From Larkinella rosea (GTDB lineage Bacteria > Bacteroidota > Bacteroidia > Cytophagales > Spirosomataceae): DNA of 64,000 bases. A program made the position numbers and the translations under genes. The stretch is from positions 434,001 through 498,000 of the forward strand of contig NZ_RQJO01000009.1 in NCBI RefSeq assembly GCF_003858635.1. Direction: 5' to 3'. Below the pieces are notes generated by a model. It saw only the letters and a program-made list of their open reading frames with translations, was not told the origin of the DNA and did no database searches. Shown here one piece after another: positions 26,774 through 35,774 of this stretch. Every line of letters begins with the position of its first letter. Positions within the stretch are counted from its first letter, which is position 1.

Positions 26774-28063
26774 TTAGGATTGAGCCGCAAACGATGGCTT
26801 TGTCGCCCGATCCAGCGTTTTTACATGCGTGTAAACCTTCCTGACCAGTACGATCAGCAAAATGACTTCCACAACCTGAATAAGGTAATCGGTGGTACAG
26901 GCCGCCGTCGAAAAAACAGTTTTCCAGTCATCGTAATTCTGCATTCCCCCGTAAACAACCCAGACGATGGGTTGGATCACCAGCAGGACATTGAGCAGGA
27001 TGAGTTGAAACGCAAGGGCTTTGTCCTCCATTTTCAAGACCTCGAACGCTACCACAATCAGGTAAATGTAGAGGTAAAAACCGGGTGCGCTGGGTTGAGC
27101 CAGCATGAAAATCGCAAAAGTGAGAATAAAAAGTGACGGGAAGAGCTTCTGGTAGCCGAGGTGCTTATACCGAATTGCAACCCAGGAAGCCAGACTCATG
27201 GTGATCAGCAGGCTGATGGTATTTAGGCGGGTCAGGCTGATCTGGTTGTATAAACCGCTCAAAACCGGGCGGGTGACGCTGACAATGTTGGGGGTCATGT
27301 GGTAGCCGGAATGTTGCAGCGGCATCAGAAACGCATCGCCCATCAGCAGGTATAAAATAACGACGGACGGAATGCCGACGAGCGCTAGTCCGAGTACGTA
27401 TTTGAATTTATTATCGACCAGAAAAAACAGCGGAATCAGCAGCACGATCACCATACTTTTAATGACAATCATCGAAAGGCCCCAGATGACCCCGATCCAG
27501 AGACTGCTTTGTTTGCGGCTGGCATACGCGAGCGTGATCAGGCCGACGCCCCAGAACCAGATGTCTTCTTCGCTCTCCAGAACGATGGCGATGAATGAAA
27601 CCGGCAGCAGGAAATACAACACCGCCATCAGCAGGGCATCCGGTCGGGTCGAGCGGTAGTAGCGCCAGGTTGCCCAAACAATGGCAAACTCGAAGATGGC
27701 CATGAACGGAACCAGAATTTTGGCATTGTTCCACAGATAGAGCGGTAAACTGATCAGGTAGCCAAACAGTGGGGCGTGGTAGGAGAGAAAATCCCGGTAG
27801 ACCATTTTGCCCTGGAAAGCCGAATACGCTTTTTTATAGAAAAACTCGGTATCGTTGCGAGGCCCAAAATTCAGAATCAGGTAAACCACGACGAAAGGGA
27901 TGAGCCGCAGAAGGATAAAACTGCTCCAAAGTGTTAAACCGGGTCGTTGGTTGAGCGAGTGCCGAAAGGGAGCAGGAAACCGGATCAACAGCCAGCTTGC
28001 CAGCGCAAGCAGTACCGATACGGCTATTTTAACGATCGAAACCGTATCCTGAAGAAAATTCAT
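26774..28063 (-). CDS. Polytopic membrane protein, GT-C glycosyltransferase-like
   Basis: 429 residues with about ten hydrophobic helices. The first periplasmic loop contains RNDTEFFYKKAYSAFQGK followed by VYRDFLSYHAPLFGYL, an acidic/aromatic arrangement seen in GT-C (DUF2029/GT87-like) mannosyl- or arabinosyltransferases. I cannot identify the family exactly. A basic tail ends the protein. It is upstream of bioB on the same strand but separated by 160 bp and by the bioB promoter, so it is likely a separate transcript. Confidence 0.6.
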   Translation of the reverse strand: MNFLQDTVSIVKIAVSVLLALASWLLIRFPAPFRHSLNQRPGLTLWSSFILLRLIPFVVVYLILNFGPRNDTEFFYKKAYSAFQGKMVYRDFLSYHAPLFGYLISLPLYLWNNAKILVPFMAIFEFAIVWATWRYYRSTRPDALLMAVLYFLLPVSFIAIVLESEEDIWFWGVGLITLAYASRKQSSLWIGVIWGLSMIVIKSMVIVLLIPLFFLVDNKFKYVLGLALVGIPSVVILYLLMGDAFLMPLQHSGYHMTPNIVSVTRPVLSGLYNQISLTRLNTISLLITMSLASWVAIRYKHLGYQKLFPSLFILTFAIFMLAQPSAPGFYLYIYLIVVAFEVLKMEDKALAFQLILLNVLLVIQPIVWVVYGGMQNYDDWKTVFSTAACTTDYLIQVVEVILLIVLVRKVYTHVKTLDRATKPSFAAQS

Positions 28064-28516
28064 GCCAATAATGGTGGTTATATTTTGGGGTAAAGTTCGC
28101 TAATGGCGCTCTAGCTGCCAAATAAAAAAAATGATAGTCGTCAATCCATCAACATTGTTGGCTAAATGAGCATATTTGGCGATATTTGTATTCGAACTAC
28201 GATTCTGACTTGTGAACACCGCCTGCCCGACTTTGCCGCCGATGCCGATAATGCAACGTCAGCGTCCTGTCCGATTCCGGTTTTTGGCAAAGGCTTGTTC
28301 ACTAATCTACTGATTACTAGCTGGTCCCTTCCGGTGAAAAGCAGCATTTGTTAGTTGGCCCGTAGTGGCCCGGTTTTTCGCTGTAGCCTTTTTGTGCGAT
28401 TCAATTTTTGCGGTGATGATTCAAAGTCAGGCGCGTCATGAGCGGGCTAGAATAACACGGTCTTTTTTTTTGATTTTAAAAAATACAAATTTTCATAAGT
28501 GACAAAACCAACCTGT
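28064..28516. other. Intergenic region between divergent genes
   Basis: About 450 bp. A plus-strand frame of 62 codons (28166-28354) has an unlikely composition and no recognisable motif and is not called. A run of ten T and an A/T-rich block occur in the last 60 bp before the following gene and probably form its promoter. No hairpins with T-runs and no palindrome of the kinds listed elsewhere were seen. Confidence 0.4.
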
Positions 28517-29152
28517 ATGTTTTACCTGGCTCGTTTAACGAATAATAATAGGGGATACAAAGAACCATCCGGTCCAAATTACAAATCTGAAAATGCCACT
28601 TCCAGCCGAACGGCTTTTGAAGCGACTTACGGTTTTGGGTTTGAAGAATGGTTCCGCAACGAACGGCATTCGTACGAAGGGTATCAATATGCCTACATCG
28701 AAGGCCTGACGTCGGATCTGAATCCGGAGATTCCCATTTTATTGTATACCCTGCGGTTTGCCGAAAACGGGAAAGGTTCGGCAAAAAAACTGGTTGTGGG
28801 TGTTCTGAAAGAATGGCAGCCCATTGCGCAGTGGGATGGCGAATTGCCCGCTGAGGTGATCAGCGAATGGCACGAAGAGATGAAAGCAGAATTGGGTAAC
28901 TTGCTGGAATCGGTGGCCCCGGAAAAACGGTCTGCGGCATTAAAACAGTTGCTGGCCCACAGCCAGTATCCGGAAAAACCAAAACCGCTGTTCAATGTCC
29001 GGTTTAAGATGGATCAGTTGGATTACCGGGTTGCTAAAGTGATCGATGCGAGCCCGTTCGGAAAAAACAATTCGTTCGCTTTCGAATTGAAAACGCTGGA
29101 CAGCTACGACGCTAAAACCCAAAAAGTACTAACCGATTTAGGGCTTAATTAA
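28517..29152 (+). CDS. Protein with GFGFEEW motif, unknown function
   Basis: 211 residues, soluble, no signal peptide. The N-terminal 70 residues include YGFGFEEWFRNERHSYEGYQ, a motif that I associate with the N-terminal domain of some HNH-endonuclease-linked proteins. No HNH or nuclease motif follows: the rest is helical (VISEWHEEMKAELGNLLE) and ends with a short beta-rich part. A GTG 18 bases upstream is an alternative start. Its 3' end overlaps the convergent lipoprotein gene by 8 bp. Possibly a reader domain without its nuclease; low certainty. Confidence 0.55.
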   Translation: MFYLARLTNNNRGYKEPSGPNYKSENATSSRTAFEATYGFGFEEWFRNERHSYEGYQYAYIEGLTSDLNPEIPILLYTLRFAENGKGSAKKLVVGVLKEWQPIAQWDGELPAEVISEWHEEMKAELGNLLESVAPEKRSAALKQLLAHSQYPEKPKPLFNVRFKMDQLDYRVAKVIDASPFGKNNSFAFELKTLDSYDAKTQKVLTDLGLN

Positions 29153-29603
29153 TTGACCGGCATTCCGTTTTTAGGAGCTTATAGTCAAATCCGCTTTCCG
29201 GCTGTTTAAGTACCCAACGCCCTTGCTTCTCCATGCGTTCGCCTTCGCGCCAGGTCACGGCGTCACCAGTCAGCAAGAAGTTGATTTCGTGCGTTTGCGT
29301 AACGCCTTCGCCCGAACGCTGCCAGTCGGCCCGGATTTGATTATTTGTTAATGTACCTTCGATCCGACCACGCGCCCGGTCTTTTTCATACGGCAAAATG
29401 GCCAGTTCGCCGGTAACTGTCGCCCCGTTGATGACGAGCCGGAGCGCCGTTGTGTCGCGCCCCACCACCTGCCGAAAGCAAACCGTATCCGTAGAAATTG
29501 CCGTCGAATCCGACGGCTTTTCCGCTGTTTCCGAACGGCGGGCGCGATCACCGCAGCCGCTTAGAACGAAAAGGAGTAACCCCAAAATGACAAAATACTG
29601 CAT
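29145..29603 (-). CDS. Small lipoprotein, unknown function
   Basis: 152 residues. The signal peptide ends FVLSGC (lipobox). The mature part begins with a Ser/Thr/Asp-rich linker, then a compact beta domain containing VINGATVTGELAILPYEKDR and ARGRIEGTLTNNQIRADW, a pattern common in Bacteroidota periplasmic lipoproteins of unknown role. The C-terminus (RWVLKQPESGFDYKLLKTEC) ends with a conserved-looking Cys. It is convergent with, and overlaps, the preceding gene. Confidence 0.7.
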   Translation of the reverse strand: MQYFVILGLLLFVLSGCGDRARRSETAEKPSDSTAISTDTVCFRQVVGRDTTALRLVINGATVTGELAILPYEKDRARGRIEGTLTNNQIRADWQRSGEGVTQTHEINFLLTGDAVTWREGERMEKQGRWVLKQPESGFDYKLLKTECRSIN

Positions 29604-29666
29604 TTGGCCGTTGTTTAAACGATATAAACGGATAACCGGGTTGGAGCGGTATACGTTATCCGTTAC

Positions 29667-30128
29667 CTACAAGTTAACGTTATAGGTGTTTTTGTTCTCG
29701 CACATCACAAATGTGCTGTGCGTGCTTCCAATGCTTGTTACCGAACCAAGTTTATTGAAGACAAAATCCTGGTAGTGTTTCATATCTTTTGCGTACACTT
29801 TCAAAAGAAAATCAAAATCCCCGGAAATATTATAGCATTCAACGACTTCGTCCAGCCGGAGAATATCGGTTACAAAGTCGTGCCCGATACTTTTATCGTG
29901 CTGTTTGAGCTTGATGTTACAAAAAACAATTAATCCGAAATTGAGCTTTTCAGCGTCGATCAGGGCGATGTATTTTTTAATGTAACCCCCCGCTTCCAGC
30001 CTTTTCACCCGCTCAAAAACCGGGGTGTGGGAAAGGTTTACCCGATCCGCTAATTCTTTAATGGTCACGTTCGAATTTTCTCCCAATAATTTGAGCAACT
30101 GCGTGTCGATCGAATCCAGCTTTTCCAC
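29667..30128 (-). CDS. Lrp/AsnC-family transcriptional regulator
   Basis: 153 residues: an N-terminal winged helix-turn-helix (LDSIDTQLLKLLGENSNVTI; ELADRVNLSHTPVFERVKRL) and a C-terminal RAM ligand-binding domain (VVECYNISGDFDFLLKVYAKD). The protein would form dimers or octamers that bind an amino acid. Translation starts at GTG; the residues after it match family N-termini. It is divergent from metE, with an Lrp-box-like operator in between, which suggests autoregulation and possibly control of methionine synthesis. Confidence 0.92.
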   Translation of the reverse strand: MEKLDSIDTQLLKLLGENSNVTIKELADRVNLSHTPVFERVKRLEAGGYIKKYIALIDAEKLNFGLIVFCNIKLKQHDKSIGHDFVTDILRLDEVVECYNISGDFDFLLKVYAKDMKHYQDFVFNKLGSVTSIGSTHSTFVMCENKNTYNVNL

Positions 30129-30198
30129 AGAAATTATTTCCTTTTATCGGGTAAATGCAATAGGCTAAAAGAAGAATAGTCTTACTATTTTGTAAATA

Positions 30199-30213
30199 TA
30201 GAATTTTATTCTA
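30199..30213. promoter_or_regulatory. Lrp-box-like palindrome
   Basis: TAGAATTTTATTCTA is a perfect inverted repeat around TTT and matches 14 of 15 positions of the E. coli Lrp consensus YAGHAWATTWTDCTR. A second, shorter dyad, ATAGT-CTT-ACTAT, lies at 30176-30188, two helical turns closer to the regulator gene. Both lie 50-85 bp before the Lrp/AsnC gene, a usual place for autoregulation. Confidence 0.65.
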
Positions 30214-30254
30214 AAAAACTATTATAGCATAGATATTAAAACTAAGAAAGTAGC

Positions 30255-30400
30255 TTTGTGGGGAATTTTAGTTTTACTCTGAATTCAATTGCGATGAGCT
30301 GTCCCTTGCTTAATTACCCGGAAGCAATGCTACTGTAAATGCTGCTACAAACCGGGAGAATGGCCATAAACAGGTCATGACGCCCCACAATTTCGGGTGC
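30255..30400 (+). promoter_or_regulatory. Candidate cobalamin-type riboswitch leader of metE
   Basis: The metE leader contains GCTACTGTAAATGCT (30329-30343) followed by CCGGGAGAATGGCC (30352-30365). These resemble the conserved GCnACTGTAA and B12-box (AGYCnGGAGACCTGCC) parts of cobalamin riboswitches. Repression of the B12-independent enzyme by B12 would make sense and is known in other bacteria. The 5' conserved part is not obvious, and the B12 box departs from consensus, so the call is tentative. No clear terminator hairpin follows. Confidence 0.4.
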
Positions 30401-30533
30401 CATCATAACTCGCTTTTTCTTCATGTTCGACCATTTTCAGGGCCGGGTGGGAGTATCATGAGCGTTGGTGTCGCTGCGGGAGGGGGTAGTAAGTTCGGCG
30501 AAGAATTCGGTATCATTATTAACCATTACCACT

Positions 30534-32864
30534 ATGGTCATCACACACAACCTCGGCTATCCGCGAATCGGTAGCCACCGCGAATTGAAAAAGGCTAATG
30601 AAAGTTACTGGGCCGGAAAAATTACCCACGCTCAATGGCTCGAAACCGGTCAGCGCATTCGTCGCGGAAACTGGCTGACCCAGCAGCAAGCCGGAATTTC
30701 ACTCATTCCGTGCAACGATTTCTCGTTTTATGACCAGACGCTGGATTGGTCACTGACGGTCAATGCCATTCCGGAGCGGTTTCGTCTCCTCGCCGAAAAA
30801 CCGGATACGAACGAAACCGATCTGTATTTTGCGATGGCGCGCGGTTTCCAGAAAGACGGTCTGGACCTGATTGCGATGGAAATGACCAAGTGGTTCGACG
30901 CCAATTACCACTACATCGTTCCGGAATTCAGCCGGGATCAGGCATTCTCGCTGCGTTCCGAAAAAGTTTTTACGGAGTTCGACGAAGCCAAAACCGTATT
31001 GGGTACTGTTCCCAAACCGGTGCTGTTGGGGCCGGTTACGTATCTGTTGCTGGGAAAAGAGAAAGAAAGCGGTTTTCACCGGCTGGACTTGCTCGATCGC
31101 TTGTTGCCGGTTTATGAACAGGTTCTGAACCGCTTACAGACGCAGGGCGTCGAATGGATTCAGTTTGATGAACCGGGTCTGGTGCTGAATTCGGATGAAC
31201 AGCAACGGGCTGCCTACGCGACGGCCTATCGTTTTTTGCGCGACCGGTTTCCGAAGCTTAAATTTCTACTGGCTTCGTACTTCGAATGTTTCGGCGAAAA
31301 CCTCACGCTGGCGACGCAACTGCCGGTCGATGCGCTGCATATCGATCTGGTTCGCTGCCCGAGTCAACTGGATGACATTTTGAAAACCGCCTTTATCGAC
31401 AGCAAAACCGCACTTTCGCTCGGTGTAGTCGATGGCCGGAACATCTGGATCAATAACCTGAACCGGTCGCTGGAACTGATTCAAAAGGCAACCGACGCGC
31501 TGGGCCGCGACCGCGTGCTGGTGGCTCCTTCGTGCTCCCTGCTGCACGCACCCGTTGACCTGGATTCGGAAACGGAAGTCAGCGGTTTAACGCCCGAAAT
31601 CAAACAATGGCTCGCTTTTGCCAAACAGAAACTGGCCGAAGTGGTCAAACTGGCGACGATTGCCGCGCAGCCCGACAGCGAACAGGCAAAAAGCTGGCTG
31701 GCCGAAAACGAAGCGGTTTTGACCGCCCGCCGACAATCGACGCTGATCAACCGCCCGGATGTGCAGGCCCGCGTTAACCAGCTGACAGACAGCGATACGC
31801 ACCGGCAGGCAGCTTTTGAAAACCGCCAGCCGCTTCAACATGAACGTTTGCAGTTGCCACTTTTCCCAACGACGACGATTGGCTCATTTCCGCAAACGGA
31901 CGCGGTTCGGGTCAACCGGGCGAAGTTTAAAAAAGGTGAAAAAACGCTGGCGCAATACGAGGATTTTATTCGACAGGAAACCGAAAAAGCCATTCGCTGG
32001 CAGGAAGAAATCGGGTTGGATGTGTTGGTGCACGGTGAATTTGAGCGCAACGACATGGTCGAATATTTCGGCGAATTGCTCGACGGTTTTGCGTTCAGCC
32101 AGAACGGCTGGGTGCAGAGTTACGGTTCGCGCTGCGTCAAACCGCCCATCATTTACGGCGATGTTTACCGCCCCGAAGCCATGACGGTGCGCTGGACCGA
32201 ATACGCGCAGTCGCTGACAAAAAAACCGGTAAAGGGGATGCTGACCGGCCCGGTGACGATTCTACAATGGTCATTTGTGCGCGATGATCAGCCGCGCCGG
32301 GATACGTGCACGCAAATTGCACTGGCCATCCGCGATGAAGTAGTGGACCTGGAACAAGCTGGCATTCAGGTGATTCAGATTGATGAGCCCGCCATTCGGG
32401 AAGGCCTGCCGCTGCGTCGCGAAAACTGGGAAACCTATCTGGAGTGGGCGGTAAAAGCGTTTCGGGTGTCAGCTTCGGGCGTACGCAACGAAACGCAGAT
32501 TCACACCCACATGTGTTATTCGGAGTTCAACGACATCATCCAGCAAATTGCCGACATGGACGCCGACGTGATCACGATCGAGACCTCGCGCTCGCAGATG
32601 GAATTGCTCGATGCGTTTGTGCAATTCAATTATCCGAACGAAATTGGCCCCGGCGTTTACGATATTCACAGCCCGCGCGTGCCAACGAAAGCGGAAATGG
32701 TTGCGTTGTTGAACAAAGCCGCCGATGTGCTGCCGGTTCGGAATCTGTGGGTCAATCCCGACTGCGGTTTGAAGACCCGTCGCTGGCCCGAAACCGAACA
32801 GGCGCTCAAAAACATGGTACAAGCCGCGCAAACCGCTCGTAGTCTGGTGGTTGAAAATGCGTAA
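30534..32864 (+). CDS. metE: Cobalamin-independent methionine synthase
   Basis: Transfers the methyl group of methyltetrahydrofolate polyglutamate to homocysteine. 776 residues with the duplicated barrel architecture: N-terminal half (LGYPRIGSHRELKKANESYW) and catalytic C-terminal half (LFPTTTIGSFPQT). Zinc ligands are visible in HTHMCYSEF (His659, Cys661) and NPDCGLKTR (Cys744). The frame is open 69 bases upstream, but the ATG before V-I-T-H-N-L-G-Y-P fits the family. It is followed after 11 bp by a Cys-rich gene, probably in the same transcript. Confidence 0.97.
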   Translation: MVITHNLGYPRIGSHRELKKANESYWAGKITHAQWLETGQRIRRGNWLTQQQAGISLIPCNDFSFYDQTLDWSLTVNAIPERFRLLAEKPDTNETDLYFAMARGFQKDGLDLIAMEMTKWFDANYHYIVPEFSRDQAFSLRSEKVFTEFDEAKTVLGTVPKPVLLGPVTYLLLGKEKESGFHRLDLLDRLLPVYEQVLNRLQTQGVEWIQFDEPGLVLNSDEQQRAAYATAYRFLRDRFPKLKFLLASYFECFGENLTLATQLPVDALHIDLVRCPSQLDDILKTAFIDSKTALSLGVVDGRNIWINNLNRSLELIQKATDALGRDRVLVAPSCSLLHAPVDLDSETEVSGLTPEIKQWLAFAKQKLAEVVKLATIAAQPDSEQAKSWLAENEAVLTARRQSTLINRPDVQARVNQLTDSDTHRQAAFENRQPLQHERLQLPLFPTTTIGSFPQTDAVRVNRAKFKKGEKTLAQYEDFIRQETEKAIRWQEEIGLDVLVHGEFERNDMVEYFGELLDGFAFSQNGWVQSYGSRCVKPPIIYGDVYRPEAMTVRWTEYAQSLTKKPVKGMLTGPVTILQWSFVRDDQPRRDTCTQIALAIRDEVVDLEQAGIQVIQIDEPAIREGLPLRRENWETYLEWAVKAFRVSASGVRNETQIHTHMCYSEFNDIIQQIADMDADVITIETSRSQMELLDAFVQFNYPNEIGPGVYDIHSPRVPTKAEMVALLNKAADVLPVRNLWVNPDCGLKTRRWPETEQALKNMVQAAQTARSLVVENA

Positions 32865-32875
32865 CGAAATAACGG

Positions 32876-33082
32876 ATGGAAACTCTGGCACGTAAACACG
32901 AAACCGTTGGTTGCCCGCGCTGCGGAGCGGTTTTCGAATGCAAAGTGGGAAACATTAATCTCTGTCAATGCATGGCGGTTCAGTTGACCGATGCACAGCG
33001 GGAGTATGTTCGCGGACAATTTACCAATTGTTTGTGTGCCAATTGTTTGCAGGAAGTTCGGGCAGAATACAACAAAAAGTAA
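32876..33082 (+). CDS. Cysteine-rich CWC family protein
   Basis: 68 residues with the family pattern CPRCGAVFECKVGNINLCQC near the N-terminus and CLCANCL near the C-terminus: four Cys pairs that could bind zinc. The family is common in Bacteroidota and proteobacteria and has no known function. It lies 11 bp behind metE on the same strand. A long palindrome separates it from the convergent peptidase gene. Confidence 0.88.
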   Translation: METLARKHETVGCPRCGAVFECKVGNINLCQCMAVQLTDAQREYVRGQFTNCLCANCLQEVRAEYNKK

Positions 33083-33093
33083 AATAAGCTGAT

Positions 33094-33195
33094 AAGTCAA
33101 GAGTTGTTTCGCGGAGCTTAGCGGAGGTAAAATGAGTTGCGCGAAGAAAAACTCTGCTAAACTCATCTTACCTCCGCTAAGCAACTGTTGACTTC
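33094..33195. repeat. Palindrome family C, copy 1
   Basis: Imperfect inverted repeat of about 100 bp: the left arm contains AAGTCAAGAGTTG and CTTAGCGGAGGTAAAATGAG; the right arm contains CTCATCTTACCTCCGCTAAG and CAACTGTTGACTT. A 9-base segment (TTTCGCGGA) is extra in the left arm. It lies between two convergent genes. The words GAGTTGTTTCGCGGAG also appear, mutated, at 53477-53539. Confidence 0.8.
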
Positions 33196-33199
33196 CAAC

Positions 33200-35509
33200 T
33201 TATTTCCCAGAACCCGCAACCTCTTTTTCCATTTCGTTCCAGTTTGGCGGATCGATGCCCAGCAGATTTTTAACGAAGAAATCCCGGCGTTTGCGCTCGC
33301 CGAAGTCACCACCGGCCGTATGGGCCTGGCCTGGCAGCGTCACCAGTTCGAAGTTTTTGTTGGCTTTGATCAGCGCGTTGGCCAGTTGGTAGGTCGAAGC
33401 CGGATCCACATTATCGTCTACTTCGCCCACGAGCAATAGCAGATTTCCTTGAAGTTTATGGGCATTCGTCACGTTGGAGCACTCGTCGTACTGCGGTCCA
33501 ATCGGGTAACCCATCCACTGCTCATTCCACCACATTTTGTCCATGCGGTTGTCGTGGCAGCCGCAGGACGAAACGGCGGCTTTGTAAAATTCGGGATGGA
33601 ACAGGAGCGCAGCGGTCGAACTTTGGCCGCCCGCCGAGGTGCCAAAAATTCCTACTTTGTTCAAATCCAGTTGGTTGTATTTTCGGGCCGCGGCTTGCAG
33701 CCACAGAATCCGGTCGGGAAAGCCGGCGTCTTTCAGATTTTTCCAGCACACATCCTGAAAGGCTTTGGAGCGGTTGGAGGTTCCCATGCCATCGATCTGC
33801 ACCACGATAAAACCCAGTTCGGCCAGTTCATGCATCGACAGGTAATTGCTCATGAACGACTTCGGAACGAACGAGCCGTGCGGCCCGGCGTAAATATTCT
33901 CGATCACCGGGTATGTTTTGGCGGGGTCGAAATTGGTAGGACGGATGATGATGCCCCAGATGTCGGTTTTGCCGTCGCGTCCTTTGGCCGTAAACACTTC
34001 CGGCGCTTTCCAACCTCCTTTTTCCCAAACGCTGATGTCGGCTTTTTCGAGTTCCAGCACCACGCTGCCGTCGGCCGAGTTGCGCAAAACCGTTACCGGC
34101 GGCAGGTCCACGCGGGAATAGGAATCGACAAAATAGGTGAAATCCGGCGAAAAGGTAGCCGTATGATTGGCGTTTTCCGATGTCAGAGCCGTCAGGCCCG
34201 AACCGTCGAAATTGACTTTGTAATACTGCACAAAATAGGGGTCCTGATCCGGATTTCGGCCGCTGGCAGCGAACAGAATCGTGCGGTTTTTGTCGTCTAC
34301 GTGCACCAGATTGCGCACCACCCACTCGCCTTTGGTGATCTGCTTTTTCACTTTTCCGGTCGCGCCATCGATCAGATACAGGTGATTCCAGCCGTCGCGT
34401 TCCGACGCCCAGACAATTTCCTGCCCGTCGTTGACGTCGTGCCGCGCGCGTTTGCCGCTGTAGTCGATAAACGTGTTGCTACGTTCTTCAATGAGCGGTT
34501 TTACGGCACCGGTGCTGGCATTCACGTCCAGCACCCGGTAGATCTGATGGCCGCGCTGGTTGTATTCGAAGGTGAACGCCCGGCTGTCTTTACGCCATTC
34601 CAGCCGCGACAAACTGAACTGCTGGTTAAACAGCGCATCGTCGACCGAAATCTGTTTTTTCGATTCCGGCAAAAACAATTGCGGCCGCTGGACGGGCAGC
34701 GCATCACCCGGTTTCAGGTATTCGCGACTTTCCAGTTTGGGCTGAAGCTGATCTTCGGGCGATGAGCGGACGAAGTAGATCAGGTGTTTTTTATTCGGGC
34801 GTATCTTATTCGTAACCAGTTTCTTACCGTCGGGCGACCACTGGATATACCCGGAATAATAGTCACCTTCCGAGCCATCAAAGCTAAGCTGGGTTTCCTG
34901 CTTCGTTTTTTCGGAACGGATGTAGACGTTGTAATTTTTGATGAAAGCGGTTTGCGAACTGTCGGGCGAGAAAACTGGTTTTTCGTCAAGTTCATCGCGG
35001 CTGTTTCCCCAATACCGGCGGTCGGTGGGTTCGGCCCGGAACGGCCCTTTTTTCCGAAACGCGAACGAACCTGTTGCGTATTGCCACACCGAACCTTCGG
35101 CGACAAATTCGAACTCTTCGTCGTCTTTGCCGAAGGTGATGGACGTAAATGGCAAATTGAACGGATCAATTTTCCGGCCGGTGGCTTCAGACAGTTTTGT
35201 TGCCAGTTGTTCCTGATTGAACGCGGGCTGGCGGGTCTTTTTCTTCGGATCGATCACGACGAATTCGAGTCCGCGGGTGGTTCGGACGACGTACCAGGCC
35301 TTTTGGCCAGTAGTCCAGTAAACGTTATTCGGGGCATTATAGACTTTATTCCGCAGGTTTTCCTTCAGGGCCGCCGACCGTTTGTAATCCTCGATTTTTC
35401 CCTGCGCCCAGGCGGCACCCGAAAAACCGCAAAGCAGGAAAAAAAGGACTGTCTGGAGGACAAGAAGCCGTTGTTTTCCGCGATGGATCGACGGAAGAAG
35501 TAGTTTCAT
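33200..35509 (-). CDS. S9-family prolyl oligopeptidase / dipeptidyl peptidase IV-like
   Basis: Exported serine peptidase of 769 residues. It has a signal peptide ending around AAWAQ, an N-terminal beta-propeller (DPP4-like, about 60-520) and a C-terminal alpha/beta hydrolase. The nucleophile is in GTSAGGQS (Ser625), the acid probably in GEVDDNVDP, and the histidine in GQAHTAGG. It cleaves peptides after Pro or Ala by family precedent. The frame is open 75 bases upstream, but the inner ATG begins a clear signal peptide. A terminator of the gene behind it lies 50 bp upstream. Confidence 0.93.
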   Translation of the reverse strand: MKLLLPSIHRGKQRLLVLQTVLFFLLCGFSGAAWAQGKIEDYKRSAALKENLRNKVYNAPNNVYWTTGQKAWYVVRTTRGLEFVVIDPKKKTRQPAFNQEQLATKLSEATGRKIDPFNLPFTSITFGKDDEEFEFVAEGSVWQYATGSFAFRKKGPFRAEPTDRRYWGNSRDELDEKPVFSPDSSQTAFIKNYNVYIRSEKTKQETQLSFDGSEGDYYSGYIQWSPDGKKLVTNKIRPNKKHLIYFVRSSPEDQLQPKLESREYLKPGDALPVQRPQLFLPESKKQISVDDALFNQQFSLSRLEWRKDSRAFTFEYNQRGHQIYRVLDVNASTGAVKPLIEERSNTFIDYSGKRARHDVNDGQEIVWASERDGWNHLYLIDGATGKVKKQITKGEWVVRNLVHVDDKNRTILFAASGRNPDQDPYFVQYYKVNFDGSGLTALTSENANHTATFSPDFTYFVDSYSRVDLPPVTVLRNSADGSVVLELEKADISVWEKGGWKAPEVFTAKGRDGKTDIWGIIIRPTNFDPAKTYPVIENIYAGPHGSFVPKSFMSNYLSMHELAELGFIVVQIDGMGTSNRSKAFQDVCWKNLKDAGFPDRILWLQAAARKYNQLDLNKVGIFGTSAGGQSSTAALLFHPEFYKAAVSSCGCHDNRMDKMWWNEQWMGYPIGPQYDECSNVTNAHKLQGNLLLLVGEVDDNVDPASTYQLANALIKANKNFELVTLPGQAHTAGGDFGERKRRDFFVKNLLGIDPPNWNEMEKEVAGSGK

Positions 35510-35558
35510 GGAGAAAGGGTTTGTGATCAGGTGTCCGATCGACTCCCACGAAAATACT

Positions 35559-35606
35559 AAAAAAAGAACACCCGGCCATCCCAATTGGAATCGGAGCGAC
35601 CGGGTG
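35559..35606 (-). terminator. Terminator of the PQQ dehydrogenase gene
   Basis: Stem CACCCGG / CCGGGTG (35569-35575 and 35600-35606) with a 24-base loop, followed on the minus strand by TTCTTTTTTT. It lies 170 bp after the dehydrogenase stop and immediately before the peptidase promoter region. Confidence 0.75.
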
Positions 35607-35774
35607 TATTTATAGAGAACCTCATGACGCGAACCGGTAACATCAGCGGTTCCCCTGGCGCTTCGTTATCATAGGTAGGTCGAGTCAAAGGCTTCTGTGA
35701 CACATATACGAATCGAGTTGACAAATGGTTGCGTTGGTGCGAAAAAAAGATTTCAGAAAAAAACTAACGGTTTT

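Noticed and set aside
28166-28354. Plus-strand frame of 62 codons in an intergenic region
   Set aside because: Composition is unlike neighbouring genes, there is no motif, and a competing minus-strand frame covers the same DNA.
30377-30574. Possible leader peptide (MTPHNFGCHHNSLF...) before metE
   Set aside because: The frame overlaps the metE start, has no run of Met codons or stem-loop alternatives that would support attenuation, and lies next to riboswitch-like sequence instead.
33449-34765. Plus-strand frame of 438 codons
   Set aside because: It is the antisense shadow of the S9 peptidase gene, whose catalytic motifs are complete on the other strand.
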